A program made the position numbers and the translations under genes. Below, piece by piece: positions 8,755 through 17,500 of a stretch of DNA of 64,000 nt; position 1 is the stretch's first letter, and every line of letters begins with the position of its first letter. The DNA lies in the NCBI GenBank assembly GCA_026125285.1, contig JAHCLO010000029.1, forward strand, positions 1 through 64,000. The letters run 5' to 3'. Below the pieces are notes generated by a model. It searched no databases and was not told the DNA's origin. It worked only from the letters and a program-made list of their open reading frames with translations. Source of the DNA: Verrucomicrobiia bacterium. GTDB taxonomy: Bacteria > Verrucomicrobiota > Verrucomicrobiia > Limisphaerales > JADLHS01.

Positions 8755-9501
8755 ATGACGCGCATCCAGCCATCCCGCATCGGGCGCACGGGAATTCGAG
8801 CGGAATTCCACAGAGCTTTCACTTTGATTGAGTTGCTGGTTGTCATCGCCATCATCGCCATTCTGGCGGCTATGCTGCTACCCGCGCTTTCCAAGGCCAA
8901 GGATAAGGCCCGCCGCACCAGTTGTCTAAACAACCTGCATCAGCTCGGGCTTGGCGGACACATGTACGCCAGCGATAACGGCGACAAATTGCCCACCGTT
9001 TACAAGACGGCGTCCTCCTTCACCACTTATTGGGTTCGCGACGGCAATTATTACAATCTCGGTTTGTTGTATGAACACAAGTATGTCACCACGCCGCACT
9101 CGTTCTATTGCTTGTCCCGCACCGTGCGTCCGAATGAAGTACTCGCCTACGACGGCCCCGGCAATATCTGGACCAACACGCGCGTACGCTGCTCTTATCC
9201 CGCCCGGCTTGGAGAAGTGGATGGCCTGCCCATGACCGGCGCGACCCACCAGTGGAAACTCCAAGACTACGTCAAAAAAGTCATCTACAGCGATTTTGTA
9301 GGGGTGGTGGGATTTCAGGGCGGTGGCATTACTGAGGGACACATTTATCCCGTGCATGAAGGGCGCGGCTACAACCGATTGTTCGGTGATGGCTCCGTCC
9401 GGTGGACCAAACCGGGCCCGCTCACCAAATTGATCAGTGCCGCCACGCCCAGCCCGGTGCGTCAAATGCAATACTTTCAGGAATTGGATATTCTCCCCTG
9501 A
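8755..9501 (+). CDS. Pseudopilin-like secreted protein (prepilin N-terminal methylation motif)
   Basis: 248 residues from the ATG at 8755 (an in-frame GTG lies 6 bases upstream). The prepilin signature FTLIELLVVIAIIAILAAML follows a short basic leader, so the protein should be cut by a prepilin peptidase before Phe. The tail has the Verrucomicrobia/Planctomycetes pattern: NNLHQLGLGGHMYASDN after the helix and a late His followed by FGDGSVRW. These proteins are very numerous in this phylum and most have no known function. It is transcribed away from the sensor kinase gene. The next gene starts 36 bases downstream, so co-transcription is possible. Confidence 0.88.
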   Translation: MTRIQPSRIGRTGIRAEFHRAFTLIELLVVIAIIAILAAMLLPALSKAKDKARRTSCLNNLHQLGLGGHMYASDNGDKLPTVYKTASSFTTYWVRDGNYYNLGLLYEHKYVTTPHSFYCLSRTVRPNEVLAYDGPGNIWTNTRVRCSYPARLGEVDGLPMTGATHQWKLQDYVKKVIYSDFVGVVGFQGGGITEGHIYPVHEGRGYNRLFGDGSVRWTKPGPLTKLISAATPSPVRQMQYFQELDILP

Positions 9502-9537
9502 CCTTTCAAACAAAACCTCAACCCGCATCATCACCCT

Positions 9538-12396
9538 ATGCAAGCAGCAATCCGCACCGTCATTCTAACGCTGGCGCTTGGCGCCGCGTGGCTCACCTCA
9601 ACCCGCCCGGCCCAGGCGGCCATCGAATCAAACTTCGACGATCAGGTCTATCCCGGCGAGGCCGGCAACGGCTGGGTCGGCGGCTGGCAACATTCTGTCG
9701 GCACACCCGTGATTCAGACCGACAATCCGCTGGACGGCGCGACGCCCTACGTCCGCCTTGATGCGACCGGGGCCGCCACGCGCAATTTCATGCGGCAGTT
9801 CGAGTCCGGCGGCGGGGTGAATCCCGCCGCGCCCTACTATGTCCGGTGGAAATTCCGCCTGATTGATGCCGAGTTTGAAACCAACTTCACTGTGTTCAAT
9901 GACCGGGTGCATTTCTTTGGACGCAGTGCTCCCCGCCTTGCTGCGAGCACAGACGGCTCGATCAACTGGTCGCTCATGGCTGCCGGCGCCGCGAACGCCG
10001 GGGCCGTGGACGGCAAGACCTTCTGGATTTTCGACAATGTGGAAGGCAACGGCACTTTCAATCTGGCGAATCACGTGGATACTCTGATTCCCCTGGTGCC
10101 CGGCGACGTTTACGCGTTTGAAGTGCTGGTGGACCCGCAACAACTCACCTACACCGTCGCGATCACGAATGAGACCAGCAGCGCCTCCTTCCGGAGCGCC
10201 GCACCGCACCGTTTCCGTAATCTGTCGGCCGCCGGCGACGCCCACACTCATCTGCATTTTGGCGTTCAGGGCAGCGCGGCCGCCGAGGTGCGGGGATTTG
10301 ATCTTGACTCGGTTGCCATCGTGCCTTGGCCCGGGCCGTTGCTCGAAAACGTGATTCCGAACGCCTATGCGATTCACAGCCCCACCGGAGGAATCCACTT
10401 TGACATCGTGGCGCTGGACACCGTGGCGGAAGGAGACATCGGCCTCACGGTGAATGGAGCCAATGTAAGCGCCCAGTTGATGATTACTGGAACGGAAAAC
10501 GCGCGGAGCGTTTCGTACGACGGTCTTGTTGCCAACACGGTGTATGAAATGACCATCACTGCCACCAACGCCTCGGGGGTGCGTAGTTTGACCCGGACGT
10601 TTTACACCGCTACCGCGCCGTTCACCCTTTATGATTCCGAAGGATTCACGAGTGACGTGCTGTACCCCTTGGGTCCGCTGCAATCCGTGACGCACGGCGA
10701 CGCCACTTGGGAAGCCCTCGCCAGCGAGTCCGCGGACATCGTCAACATCGGCGACCCTCAGGGCAAAGTGCTCGAGCGCCTGAACATGGGCGCCGCCCGG
10801 GGCGACTATGTGCATTTTCAGCCGATATCCTCCGGCACCATTATCATTGAGTTCGATGCCTGGGCTTCCTTCACTTCGGGGCGGACCTTCGACATTTCCT
10901 TGCATCCGCTCGGCTCCAGCACCACGACGATGGCGAGTTTCGTCGGCTGGGGTTCTGTGGCGGAGCAGTTGGCTTATTATGACAACGCCAACTGGCAACC
11001 GGTCGCCAACTTGGAAACCGATTGGCATCACTGCAAGCTGGTTCACTACCTCAGCGGGCCGGCGGCTGGCCGGTATGACATCCTGGTCAACGACATCCCC
11101 GTGGCTGAAAAGATTCTTTGGCGCAACGTCGTTCCCGGCACTCCACTCAGCCGGGTGCGATATGCGAGCGACGCGAGCGCGCCCGCGCTGCAGTATGGAC
11201 GGATTGACAACCTGGTGATCACCGCCGCGCCGGAGGACCCCAACGCCTTCCCGCCGCCAGCCATCGTCAACCTCAGCCCCGTGGAATACGCCGTCATTCG
11301 CCCGGAGGAAGGCTTGCGATTTGAGGTCACCTCCGCCCTCCCGATTACGGCCTCTGACATCACCGTGCTGGTAAACGGCACCGACGTGTCCGATGAATTG
11401 ACGGTGACCGGGGGCGCGAACCAATTGACCGTAGCCTACGACGGATTGGTGGCCGGACGGCAAACCGTGGAAATCACCGCCGTCAACGGGGCCGGCCCGG
11501 TGAATGTGACGCGAGGCTTTTACGCTACAGTGGATCCGCTCACCATCTTCGATGCCGACGGCTTCAACAGCGAGACCGTCTATCCACTGGGTTTTCTTCA
11601 GGCTATTGAGCACGACGGCAGTATCTGGGCACCAGCGGTGAGCCCTTCCGAAATTGTGGACGTGGGCGGCGCGCAAGGCAAGGTGCTGCGCCGGATGCAA
11701 ATGGGAACGGACCAGGTTGACTACTTGAACTTTCCGCCCCTCGCCTCGGGCATTCTGACCATTGAGGTGGACGCACGGGCCTCGGTGATCCATGCGCGCA
11801 CGCTGGATTTCTGTCTCATGCAAATCACTGGCGGCAACATGGCGAGCTTCCTTGGCTGGGGCACGGTGCTCGACAACTTTGCATACTACAACGTGAACTC
11901 CGCAGCATGGATTCCGATGACCCAACCGGGCACGGATTGGCATCGCTACACGACCATCAATTATCTGAGCGGGCCGGATGCACGCACCTTTGATCTCAAG
12001 GTCAACGGCGTGCTGGTGGGCGAAAAGTTGCCGTTCCGTCACGCCACCCCGGCGGAGGGCACCTCCCTGGCGCGCATTCGCGTGGGCGCAATTCGCGGGG
12101 AAGCGCCGGGCGAATACGGTGAAATTGACAATCTGGTGTTGACGGTCCAACCCCTTCCGCTGGCCGACGCCGACCCTGTTTCAATTCTCAATCCGACCCA
12201 CACGGGTACCGTGTTTTCGTTTGCCTTCGTAAGCCAAACGGGCATCAGCCATGTCGTGGAATACACCGACATAATTGGGTCAAACAACTGGACCACACTG
12301 GAAACCATTCCTGGCGATGGCACGCAAAAAACCGTTACTCACAACAATCCGCCGCCAGGAGCGCTCTACTATCGGGTACGTTCTCACACTCCCTGA
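9538..12396 (+). CDS. Large secreted protein with two tandem LamG-like units
   Basis: 952 residues with a signal peptide (LTLALGAAWLTSTRPAQA). After an N-terminal beta-sandwich unit there are two copies of a module of about 300 residues. Each starts with an FN3/Ig-like part (about 70 residues, ending in TFYTATAPFTLYD or GFYATVDPLTIFD) and continues with a jelly-roll-like part containing YPLG, GKVL.R..MG, WHRY or WHHCKLV, and IDNLV. The last 70 residues form the small module common to secreted proteins here, with NNWTTLETIPGDG and LYYRVR. No catalytic motif is recognised. It precedes the BNR_4 cluster, so a carbohydrate-binding or surface role is plausible but unproven. Confidence 0.8.
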   Translation: MQAAIRTVILTLALGAAWLTSTRPAQAAIESNFDDQVYPGEAGNGWVGGWQHSVGTPVIQTDNPLDGATPYVRLDATGAATRNFMRQFESGGGVNPAAPYYVRWKFRLIDAEFETNFTVFNDRVHFFGRSAPRLAASTDGSINWSLMAAGAANAGAVDGKTFWIFDNVEGNGTFNLANHVDTLIPLVPGDVYAFEVLVDPQQLTYTVAITNETSSASFRSAAPHRFRNLSAAGDAHTHLHFGVQGSAAAEVRGFDLDSVAIVPWPGPLLENVIPNAYAIHSPTGGIHFDIVALDTVAEGDIGLTVNGANVSAQLMITGTENARSVSYDGLVANTVYEMTITATNASGVRSLTRTFYTATAPFTLYDSEGFTSDVLYPLGPLQSVTHGDATWEALASESADIVNIGDPQGKVLERLNMGAARGDYVHFQPISSGTIIIEFDAWASFTSGRTFDISLHPLGSSTTTMASFVGWGSVAEQLAYYDNANWQPVANLETDWHHCKLVHYLSGPAAGRYDILVNDIPVAEKILWRNVVPGTPLSRVRYASDASAPALQYGRIDNLVITAAPEDPNAFPPPAIVNLSPVEYAVIRPEEGLRFEVTSALPITASDITVLVNGTDVSDELTVTGGANQLTVAYDGLVAGRQTVEITAVNGAGPVNVTRGFYATVDPLTIFDADGFNSETVYPLGFLQAIEHDGSIWAPAVSPSEIVDVGGAQGKVLRRMQMGTDQVDYLNFPPLASGILTIEVDARASVIHARTLDFCLMQITGGNMASFLGWGTVLDNFAYYNVNSAAWIPMTQPGTDWHRYTTINYLSGPDARTFDLKVNGVLVGEKLPFRHATPAEGTSLARIRVGAIRGEAPGEYGEIDNLVLTVQPLPLADADPVSILNPTHTGTVFSFAFVSQTGISHVVEYTDIIGSNNWTTLETIPGDGTQKTVTHNNPPPGALYYRVRSHTP

Positions 12397-12439
12397 CCGG
12401 TCGGCGTGATTGGTGGCCATCGTGGAAAATCATTCACCA

Positions 12440-12467
12440 GCCGCTGCCGGTTGACACCGGCAGTGGC
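12440..12467 (+). terminator. Possible stem-loop terminator between secreted-protein gene and BNR cluster
   Basis: A 12-bp stem (arms 12440-12451 and 12456-12467, one G-U pair) closes a 4-base loop, 43 bases after the stop of the 952-residue gene. There is no T run after it, so it may be a structural hairpin and not an intrinsic terminator. Confidence 0.35.
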
Positions 12468-12512
12468 TCAAGAGTCGCTGTCACTCGGCGTCGGGAGGAT
12501 TCTCGGGTAAAT

Positions 12513-14456
12513 ATGAAGACAAAATGTCTGCAACTTCTGCTTGGCATCGGAGTTTCCGCGCTTTCACTGGCGCAAACATCCGCCGCCCCATTAACTCTTG
12601 CACCCGGTGTCACCACGCGTGGCACGAAGCCGGGATCCTGGGAATTAGACCTACGCAACCGCACTGTGGCGCAGGCGAAGGCTGAAGCCGCGAAACTCAG
12701 CTCACGGCTCTACGGCCGGGCCGAAGCCGGTTTGAATCTACCGCTCGTGTTCCGCACGGATTTTCCGACCGCGAAGGTGTTCGCGTTTCATCTGGCTGCC
12801 GTCAGTTCGGGCGGCAGTGACTTGGTGGTCAGGACAAATGGCACGCTCGCAGCCCGACAAATCTGGCCGGGCGCACCTTCAACGCATCGCCCCAATCGCG
12901 TGTTCTACGTCCCATTGGCCGCTGGCCCGTCCACGGTGAGTTTCGAAGTAACCCAACGTTCCGGGGTGGTGGTGGTGGACCGCTACTTCATCGCGGACTC
13001 GCTGGCGCAACTGCCGCAAGATTCAACCCCGCTCCTGTTCGGTTCATCGCAGGCGCTCACGGTGACTCCCGCGCGGACCCAGCCGCCGGAAATCCCCGAG
13101 ACGGGCGGCGTTCTCGTCAAAGAGGACGGTTATCGTGGCATTTGGTATTACAACCAGGCCACCAAGGACGAATACAAATACAAATACAGCGGTGGCATGG
13201 CGACATATCCCCAGCAACATGCGCCCATCGCGATTTACCGGCCGGAAGCGGACAAGACCTTCTTCGTTTACGGCGGCACCACCGCGCGCAGCGCGGAAGA
13301 CAAGCAGGAACTGCTGCACATGGTTTCGTACTATGACCACAAGACGGGCCACGTGCCGCGCCCGCGGTTGCTGTTGAACAAGCGCACCTCCGATGCCCAC
13401 GATAATCCCACGTTGCAGGTGGATGATCGCGGGCATCTGTGGATTTTCTCCTCGTCGCACGGCACGGGCCGGCCTTCTTACATTCATCGCAGCGCGCGGC
13501 CTTATGACATTAACGAGTTTGAGCGCATCCTCGTGACGAACTTTTCCTACACGCAGCCGTGGCACGTTCCAGGTGAGGGCTTCCTTTTCCTGCACACGCG
13601 CTACGGGGGAGGCAGACCGCAGGGCATTGATGCCGCGCGCTGCCTGTTTTTCATGACCAGCGCCGACGGCTTGAAGTGGAACGAGCCACAGATGCTCGCG
13701 GGCATAGCGCTTGGCGATTATCAGGTCAGTTGGCGTTCCGGAAAGCGCGTGGCCACGGCCTTTGACTTTCATCCGCGGCCCGGCGGCTTGAACTACCGGG
13801 CGAACATTTATTACGCCGAAACCGATGACCTCGGTCGCACCTGGCGCAACGTCAAGGGCGAAGCCCTGAAGTTGCCGCTCACCGAAACCAACAACCCCGC
13901 GCTGGCCTACGATTCTCGCGCGGAGAATCTGCTCGTCTATCTCAAGGACGTGAACTTCGACCGCAACGGCCGGCCCGTAATTCTGTTTCTCACCACCAGA
14001 GGCTTTGAACCCGGCCCCGAAAACGGCCCGCGCGAGTGGCAGACGCTGCGCTGGACCGGCCAGGAATGGGTGCGTCGCCCATTCACCGTTTCCGGCAACA
14101 ATTACGACCACGGCTCGCTTTACATCGAACCGGACGGCACCTGGCGCGTCATTGGACCGACGGAATTGGGGCCGCAGCCTTACAATCCCGGCGGCGTCAT
14201 GGTGATGTGGACCAGCAACGACGAGGGCCGGACCTGGAAACGCGTCAAACAGCTCACGCACGATAGCAGCCACAACCACACCTACGCCCGTCGGCCGCTC
14301 AACGCGCATCCCGATTTCTACGCGCTCTGGGCTGACGGTCACGGCCGCCAGCCTTCCGAGTCCGCGCTTTACTTCACCAACCAGCGGGGAGATCACGTCT
14401 GGCGATTGCCGGTTAAGATGAACAGCGAATTCGCCAGGCCCGAAATCGCGTGGTGA
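12513..14456 (+). CDS. Secreted BNR_4 beta-propeller protein, possible polysaccharide lyase
   Basis: 647 residues with a signal peptide (CLQLLLGIGVSALSLAQTSA). About 190 N-terminal residues form a beta-rich domain; the rest is a BNR_4-type beta-propeller. Typical landmarks are DGYRGIWYYNQ, TFFVYGGT, SDAHDNPTLQVDDRGHLWIF and YTQPWHVPGEGFLFLHTRY, then DDLGRTW and NDEGRTWKRV, which are Asp-box-like turns. Polysaccharide lyases of this propeller type use His, Tyr and Arg; candidate residues are in AHDNP and the following His/Tyr stretch. The gene is followed by a paralogue and a TIM-barrel protein, as in a carbohydrate-use cluster. Substrate cannot be told; ulvan-like uronic polymers are one guess. 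Confidence 0.8.
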   Translation: MKTKCLQLLLGIGVSALSLAQTSAAPLTLAPGVTTRGTKPGSWELDLRNRTVAQAKAEAAKLSSRLYGRAEAGLNLPLVFRTDFPTAKVFAFHLAAVSSGGSDLVVRTNGTLAARQIWPGAPSTHRPNRVFYVPLAAGPSTVSFEVTQRSGVVVVDRYFIADSLAQLPQDSTPLLFGSSQALTVTPARTQPPEIPETGGVLVKEDGYRGIWYYNQATKDEYKYKYSGGMATYPQQHAPIAIYRPEADKTFFVYGGTTARSAEDKQELLHMVSYYDHKTGHVPRPRLLLNKRTSDAHDNPTLQVDDRGHLWIFSSSHGTGRPSYIHRSARPYDINEFERILVTNFSYTQPWHVPGEGFLFLHTRYGGGRPQGIDAARCLFFMTSADGLKWNEPQMLAGIALGDYQVSWRSGKRVATAFDFHPRPGGLNYRANIYYAETDDLGRTWRNVKGEALKLPLTETNNPALAYDSRAENLLVYLKDVNFDRNGRPVILFLTTRGFEPGPENGPREWQTLRWTGQEWVRRPFTVSGNNYDHGSLYIEPDGTWRVIGPTELGPQPYNPGGVMVMWTSNDEGRTWKRVKQLTHDSSHNHTYARRPLNAHPDFYALWADGHGRQPSESALYFTNQRGDHVWRLPVKMNSEFARPEIAW

Positions 14457-14479
14457 GAACCTCTCAGGATTTGGACCTA

Positions 14480-15895
14480 ATGAAAATCATCGCTCTCTTT
14501 GCCGCTGTCCTGTTCGCGGCCACGTTCGCTTTCGCGCAAAGCACCGCCTCACCCGCGGCCAAGGACGCCAAACCACCCTTCACCGGCGACAAATCACGAC
14601 CCGATGACGGTTATCGCGGCATCTGGTTCACGCTGGGCCAGTTCTCCAAGCACGGCGACAAGTACTCCGGCGGCCTCGGCACCTACACGGCCAATCACAT
14701 TCCGCTCGCTGTGTTTGCCCCTGAGGTGAACAAGACCTTCTTCGTTTATGGCGGCACGATCAAGGACAAGCGCCACCTGCTGATCATGGCGTCCTACTAC
14801 GATCACGCGAAGAACGTCGTGCCGCGGCCCACCATTGTTCACGACAAGCAGGGCGTGAACGATCCGCACGACAACGCCAGCATGAACCTGGACGACCGCG
14901 GCCACATCTGGGTGTTCATCAGCGGACGCGGGAGGTCGAGACCCGGTTTCAAGTATCGCAGCGTGCGGCCTTACGATGTCTCGGAATTCGAGTTCATCCA
15001 GCAGGAGGAATTTACCTACCCGCAACCGTGGTTTGTGCCGGGCAAGGGTTTCCTTCATCTGTTCACCAAATACACTCGGGGCCGCGAGTTGTATTGGGAA
15101 ACCAGCGCCGACGGGGTTCACTGGAGCGAACATCAGAAGCTCGCCGGCCTCGAAGGTCATTACCAGGTGAGCGCGGAACATCAGGGCAAGGTCGGCAGTT
15201 TCTTCAACCGTCATCCCGGCGGCAGCGTGGATAAACGCACGGACCTTTACTACGTCCAGACCACCGACTGGGGCAAAACCTGGACCACCGTGGATGGCCG
15301 TCATCTTTCGCTACCGCTTTCGCAACCGGACAATCCGGCGCGCGTCATCGAGTATTCCGCGAAGGGCCGGCTCATGTACACAATTGATCTGCGCTTTGAC
15401 CACCGCGGCCATCCGGTGTTGCTTTACATCACCTCTGCCGGCCATCAACCCGGCCCCGAGAATGATCCCCGCGAATGGACGTTGACCAAATGGAACGGCA
15501 AGGCGTGGGAGACTCACGTAGTCTGTCGCTCCGATCACAACTACGACCTCGGCAGTCTGTTCCTCGGCGAAAAGGAATGGACGATTCTCGGCCCGACCGA
15601 AGTTGGCCCACAGCCTTACGGTACCGGTGGCGAAGTCGCGTTGTGGGTGAGCACGGACGAAGGCAAGACATGGTTGAAGCGGCGACAGGTGACAGGGAAC
15701 AGCGAATTCAATCACGCCTACGTCCGCCGTCCGCTCAATGCCAAAGATCCGTTCTACGTTTTCTGGGCGGATGGCAACCCGGACAAACTCAGCGTCTCGC
15801 GGCTTTACTTCGGCAACTCCACCGGCGGCCGTTACTGGCAGTTGCCGTACGATATGTCCGGTGAATTCGCCACGCCGATGGAGATGAAGAAATGA
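14480..15895 (+). CDS. Secreted BNR_4 beta-propeller protein, paralogue of the preceding gene
   Basis: 471 residues from the ATG at 14480, with a signal peptide (IIALFAAVLFAATFAFAQ). Its propeller aligns along its length with the preceding protein: DGYRGIWFTLGQ, TFFVYGGTI, NDPHDNASMNLDDRGHIWVF, FTYPQPWFVPGKGFLHLFTK, and TDEGKTWLKR near the end. It lacks the extra N-terminal domain of its neighbour. The 23-base gap upstream and the 4-base ATGA overlap with the next gene indicate one operon. Probably secreted and acting on the same kind of polysaccharide, perhaps on a different linkage. A start at 14450 in the same frame is less likely because the signal peptide begins at residue 11. Confidence 0.8.
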   Translation: MKIIALFAAVLFAATFAFAQSTASPAAKDAKPPFTGDKSRPDDGYRGIWFTLGQFSKHGDKYSGGLGTYTANHIPLAVFAPEVNKTFFVYGGTIKDKRHLLIMASYYDHAKNVVPRPTIVHDKQGVNDPHDNASMNLDDRGHIWVFISGRGRSRPGFKYRSVRPYDVSEFEFIQQEEFTYPQPWFVPGKGFLHLFTKYTRGRELYWETSADGVHWSEHQKLAGLEGHYQVSAEHQGKVGSFFNRHPGGSVDKRTDLYYVQTTDWGKTWTTVDGRHLSLPLSQPDNPARVIEYSAKGRLMYTIDLRFDHRGHPVLLYITSAGHQPGPENDPREWTLTKWNGKAWETHVVCRSDHNYDLGSLFLGEKEWTILGPTEVGPQPYGTGGEVALWVSTDEGKTWLKRRQVTGNSEFNHAYVRRPLNAKDPFYVFWADGNPDKLSVSRLYFGNSTGGRYWQLPYDMSGEFATPMEMKK

Positions 15896-17115
15896 TTGGA
15901 GACTGCCTCCGCAGGAAGTTGCTCTTGTGGGTCGGGGTTCTCTTCGTTGCCCTGCCGCCGGTCTTTGGGCATACGGCGGAGGCGGATGAGCGCTCGCCAG
16001 AACAGTTTTCCTCTTTCAAGTGGACGAACGCGCCCTGGTCGGATCCAAAGTTTTTCCCGATTGCCGTCTGGCTGCAATCACCCGCCAACGCGGAACGCTA
16101 TCGCCAGGCCGGCATCAACACGTATGTCGGTCTTTGGAAAGGGCCAACTGAAGCGCAGCTTGCCGCCCTGGGCAAAGCCGGCATGTATGTCATCTGCGAC
16201 CAGAACGAAGTCGCCCTGCGCCATCTCGATAATCCATCCATCATCGCTTGGATGCATGGTGACGAACCGGACAACGCGCAATCCCTTGGCGAAGGCCGCG
16301 GTTGGGGACCGCCCATTCCGCCCGCAACGATTGTCGAGGATTATCACCGGATGCGCGCCGCCGATCCGACGCGGCCAGTGTTGCTGAATCTCGGCCAGGG
16401 CGTCGCGTGGGATGGTTGGTACGGACGCGGCGTCCGCAGCAATCATCCCGAGGATTATCCCGAATACCTCAAGGGCTGCGACATTGCGTCCTTTGACATT
16501 TACCCGGCCGCGCATGACCGGAAGGAAGTCGCCAGCAACCTCTGGTTCGTGGCACGCGGCGTGGAGCGGTTGATAAACTGGACCGATGGGCGGAAGCCGG
16601 TCTGGAACTGCATCGAATGTACTCACATCGGCAATCCCAACCGCAAAGCCACGCCGCACGAAGTCCGCGCCGAGGTCTGGATGTCGCTCATCCACGGCTC
16701 GCGCGGGCTGATTTATTTCGTTCACCAGTTCAAGCCGAAGTTCATCGAGGCCGCCCTGCTCGCTGATCCGGAAATGCTTTCCGCCGTGACGGCCATCAAC
16801 CGGCAGATCAAGGAACTCGCCCCGGTATTGAACAGTCCGACCGTGCCCAACGCCGTGCGGGTGAATTCAACCAACGCGGCCGTGCCGGTCGCCGACATGG
16901 TCAAACGCTACGAAGGCGCGACGTATCTCTTCGCCGTGGGGATGCGTCACGGCGAAACGTCCGCGACGTTCAAGCTTGACGGAATCTCGGCAGAGGCAAT
17001 CGTTGAGGTGTTAGGCGAAGATCGAACGCTACTCGCGAAGGACGGCAGCTTTACGGATCGCTTCGCACCGTGGGACGTTCATCTTTATAGCGTGGGGAGT
17101 TGGATCAGTCGGTGA
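15892..17115 (+). CDS. Secreted TIM-barrel glycoside-hydrolase-like protein
   Basis: 407 residues; signal peptide LLLWVGVLFVALPPVFGHTA. The body reads like a clan GH-A (beta/alpha)8 barrel: FFPIAVWLQSPANAERYRQA on the first strand, IIAWMHGDEPDN (candidate acid/base Glu), FDIYPA, and PVWNCIECTHIG (candidate nucleophile Glu), then GLIYFVHQF. A small beta domain closes the protein. It overlaps the upstream BNR_4 gene by four bases, which strongly suggests co-translation and a shared pathway. I infer that the lyase-like proteins release oligosaccharides and this enzyme trims them. The family is usually annotated only as hypothetical, and the two Glu assignments are by eye. Confidence 0.7.
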   Translation: MIGDCLRRKLLLWVGVLFVALPPVFGHTAEADERSPEQFSSFKWTNAPWSDPKFFPIAVWLQSPANAERYRQAGINTYVGLWKGPTEAQLAALGKAGMYVICDQNEVALRHLDNPSIIAWMHGDEPDNAQSLGEGRGWGPPIPPATIVEDYHRMRAADPTRPVLLNLGQGVAWDGWYGRGVRSNHPEDYPEYLKGCDIASFDIYPAAHDRKEVASNLWFVARGVERLINWTDGRKPVWNCIECTHIGNPNRKATPHEVRAEVWMSLIHGSRGLIYFVHQFKPKFIEAALLADPEMLSAVTAINRQIKELAPVLNSPTVPNAVRVNSTNAAVPVADMVKRYEGATYLFAVGMRHGETSATFKLDGISAEAIVEVLGEDRTLLAKDGSFTDRFAPWDVHLYSVGSWISR

Positions 17116-17160
17116 GTCACGAATTTGGGAACAAGCTGCTCAAATAGACTTGTGCTAACG

Positions 17161-17313
17161 CTCGCCCTCATCCTGACCATGTTCTCGGGGAGCAGGAACA
17201 GTTACATTGCGTCGCTCGTTTGCCGATGGCGGAATAGCAAACTCCATCATACGCCGTTTCAATCCACCGGCGAATAGCAATCCTTCTCCTTGGTGAGGGG
17301 GCCGGGATGAGGG
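17161..17313. repeat. Intergenic inverted repeat (CCCTCATCC family)
   Basis: Outer arms near 17161-17178 (CTCGCCCTCATCCTGACC) and 17297-17313 (GGGGCCGGGATGAGGG) are imperfect inverted copies. A related half-element lies at 38085-38115 with a GGGAGAGGGTCAGGGTGAGGG core. This looks like a dispersed palindromic intergenic element. No gene is apparent inside. Confidence 0.5.
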
Positions 17314-17357
17314 AGTACGTAACCCCACTTTCTTAGAGCCACCAAGCCCCAGCAAGA

Positions 17358-17500
17358 TCACGGCGAGTGGAGCCGATAGAAGCTTTGCGAATTGATCATC
17401 GCCTGCGGGTCGGTGAACCGAAGCTGCCCTGGCGCAATCTCAATAACGATTCCAAGGGCCGTCCAGTTGCTCAAGGCGGCGACAGAATTTCTGGACGCAG
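17358..17500 (-). pseudogene. Detached C-terminal module of a secreted protein
   Basis: In a different minus-strand frame from the pseudopilin upstream, the DNA reads ALSNWTALGIVIEIAPGQLR, then FTDPQAMINSQSFYRLHSP and a stop at 17358. This is the common C-terminal module of secreted proteins in this genome (compare W..W..... and FYRVR at the end of the 343-residue and 952-residue proteins). No start is available, so it is a remnant. It may have been joined to the pseudopilin by a deletion. Confidence 0.55.

Noticed and set aside
9628..12150. 840-codon open frame on the minus strand
   Set aside because: It is the opposite strand of the secreted repeat protein, has His/Gly/Arg-rich composition and no motif. 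High GC leaves such frames open by chance.
13044..14396. 450-codon open frame on the minus strand
   Set aside because: Opposite strand of the BNR_4 gene; no signal, motif or ribosome site.
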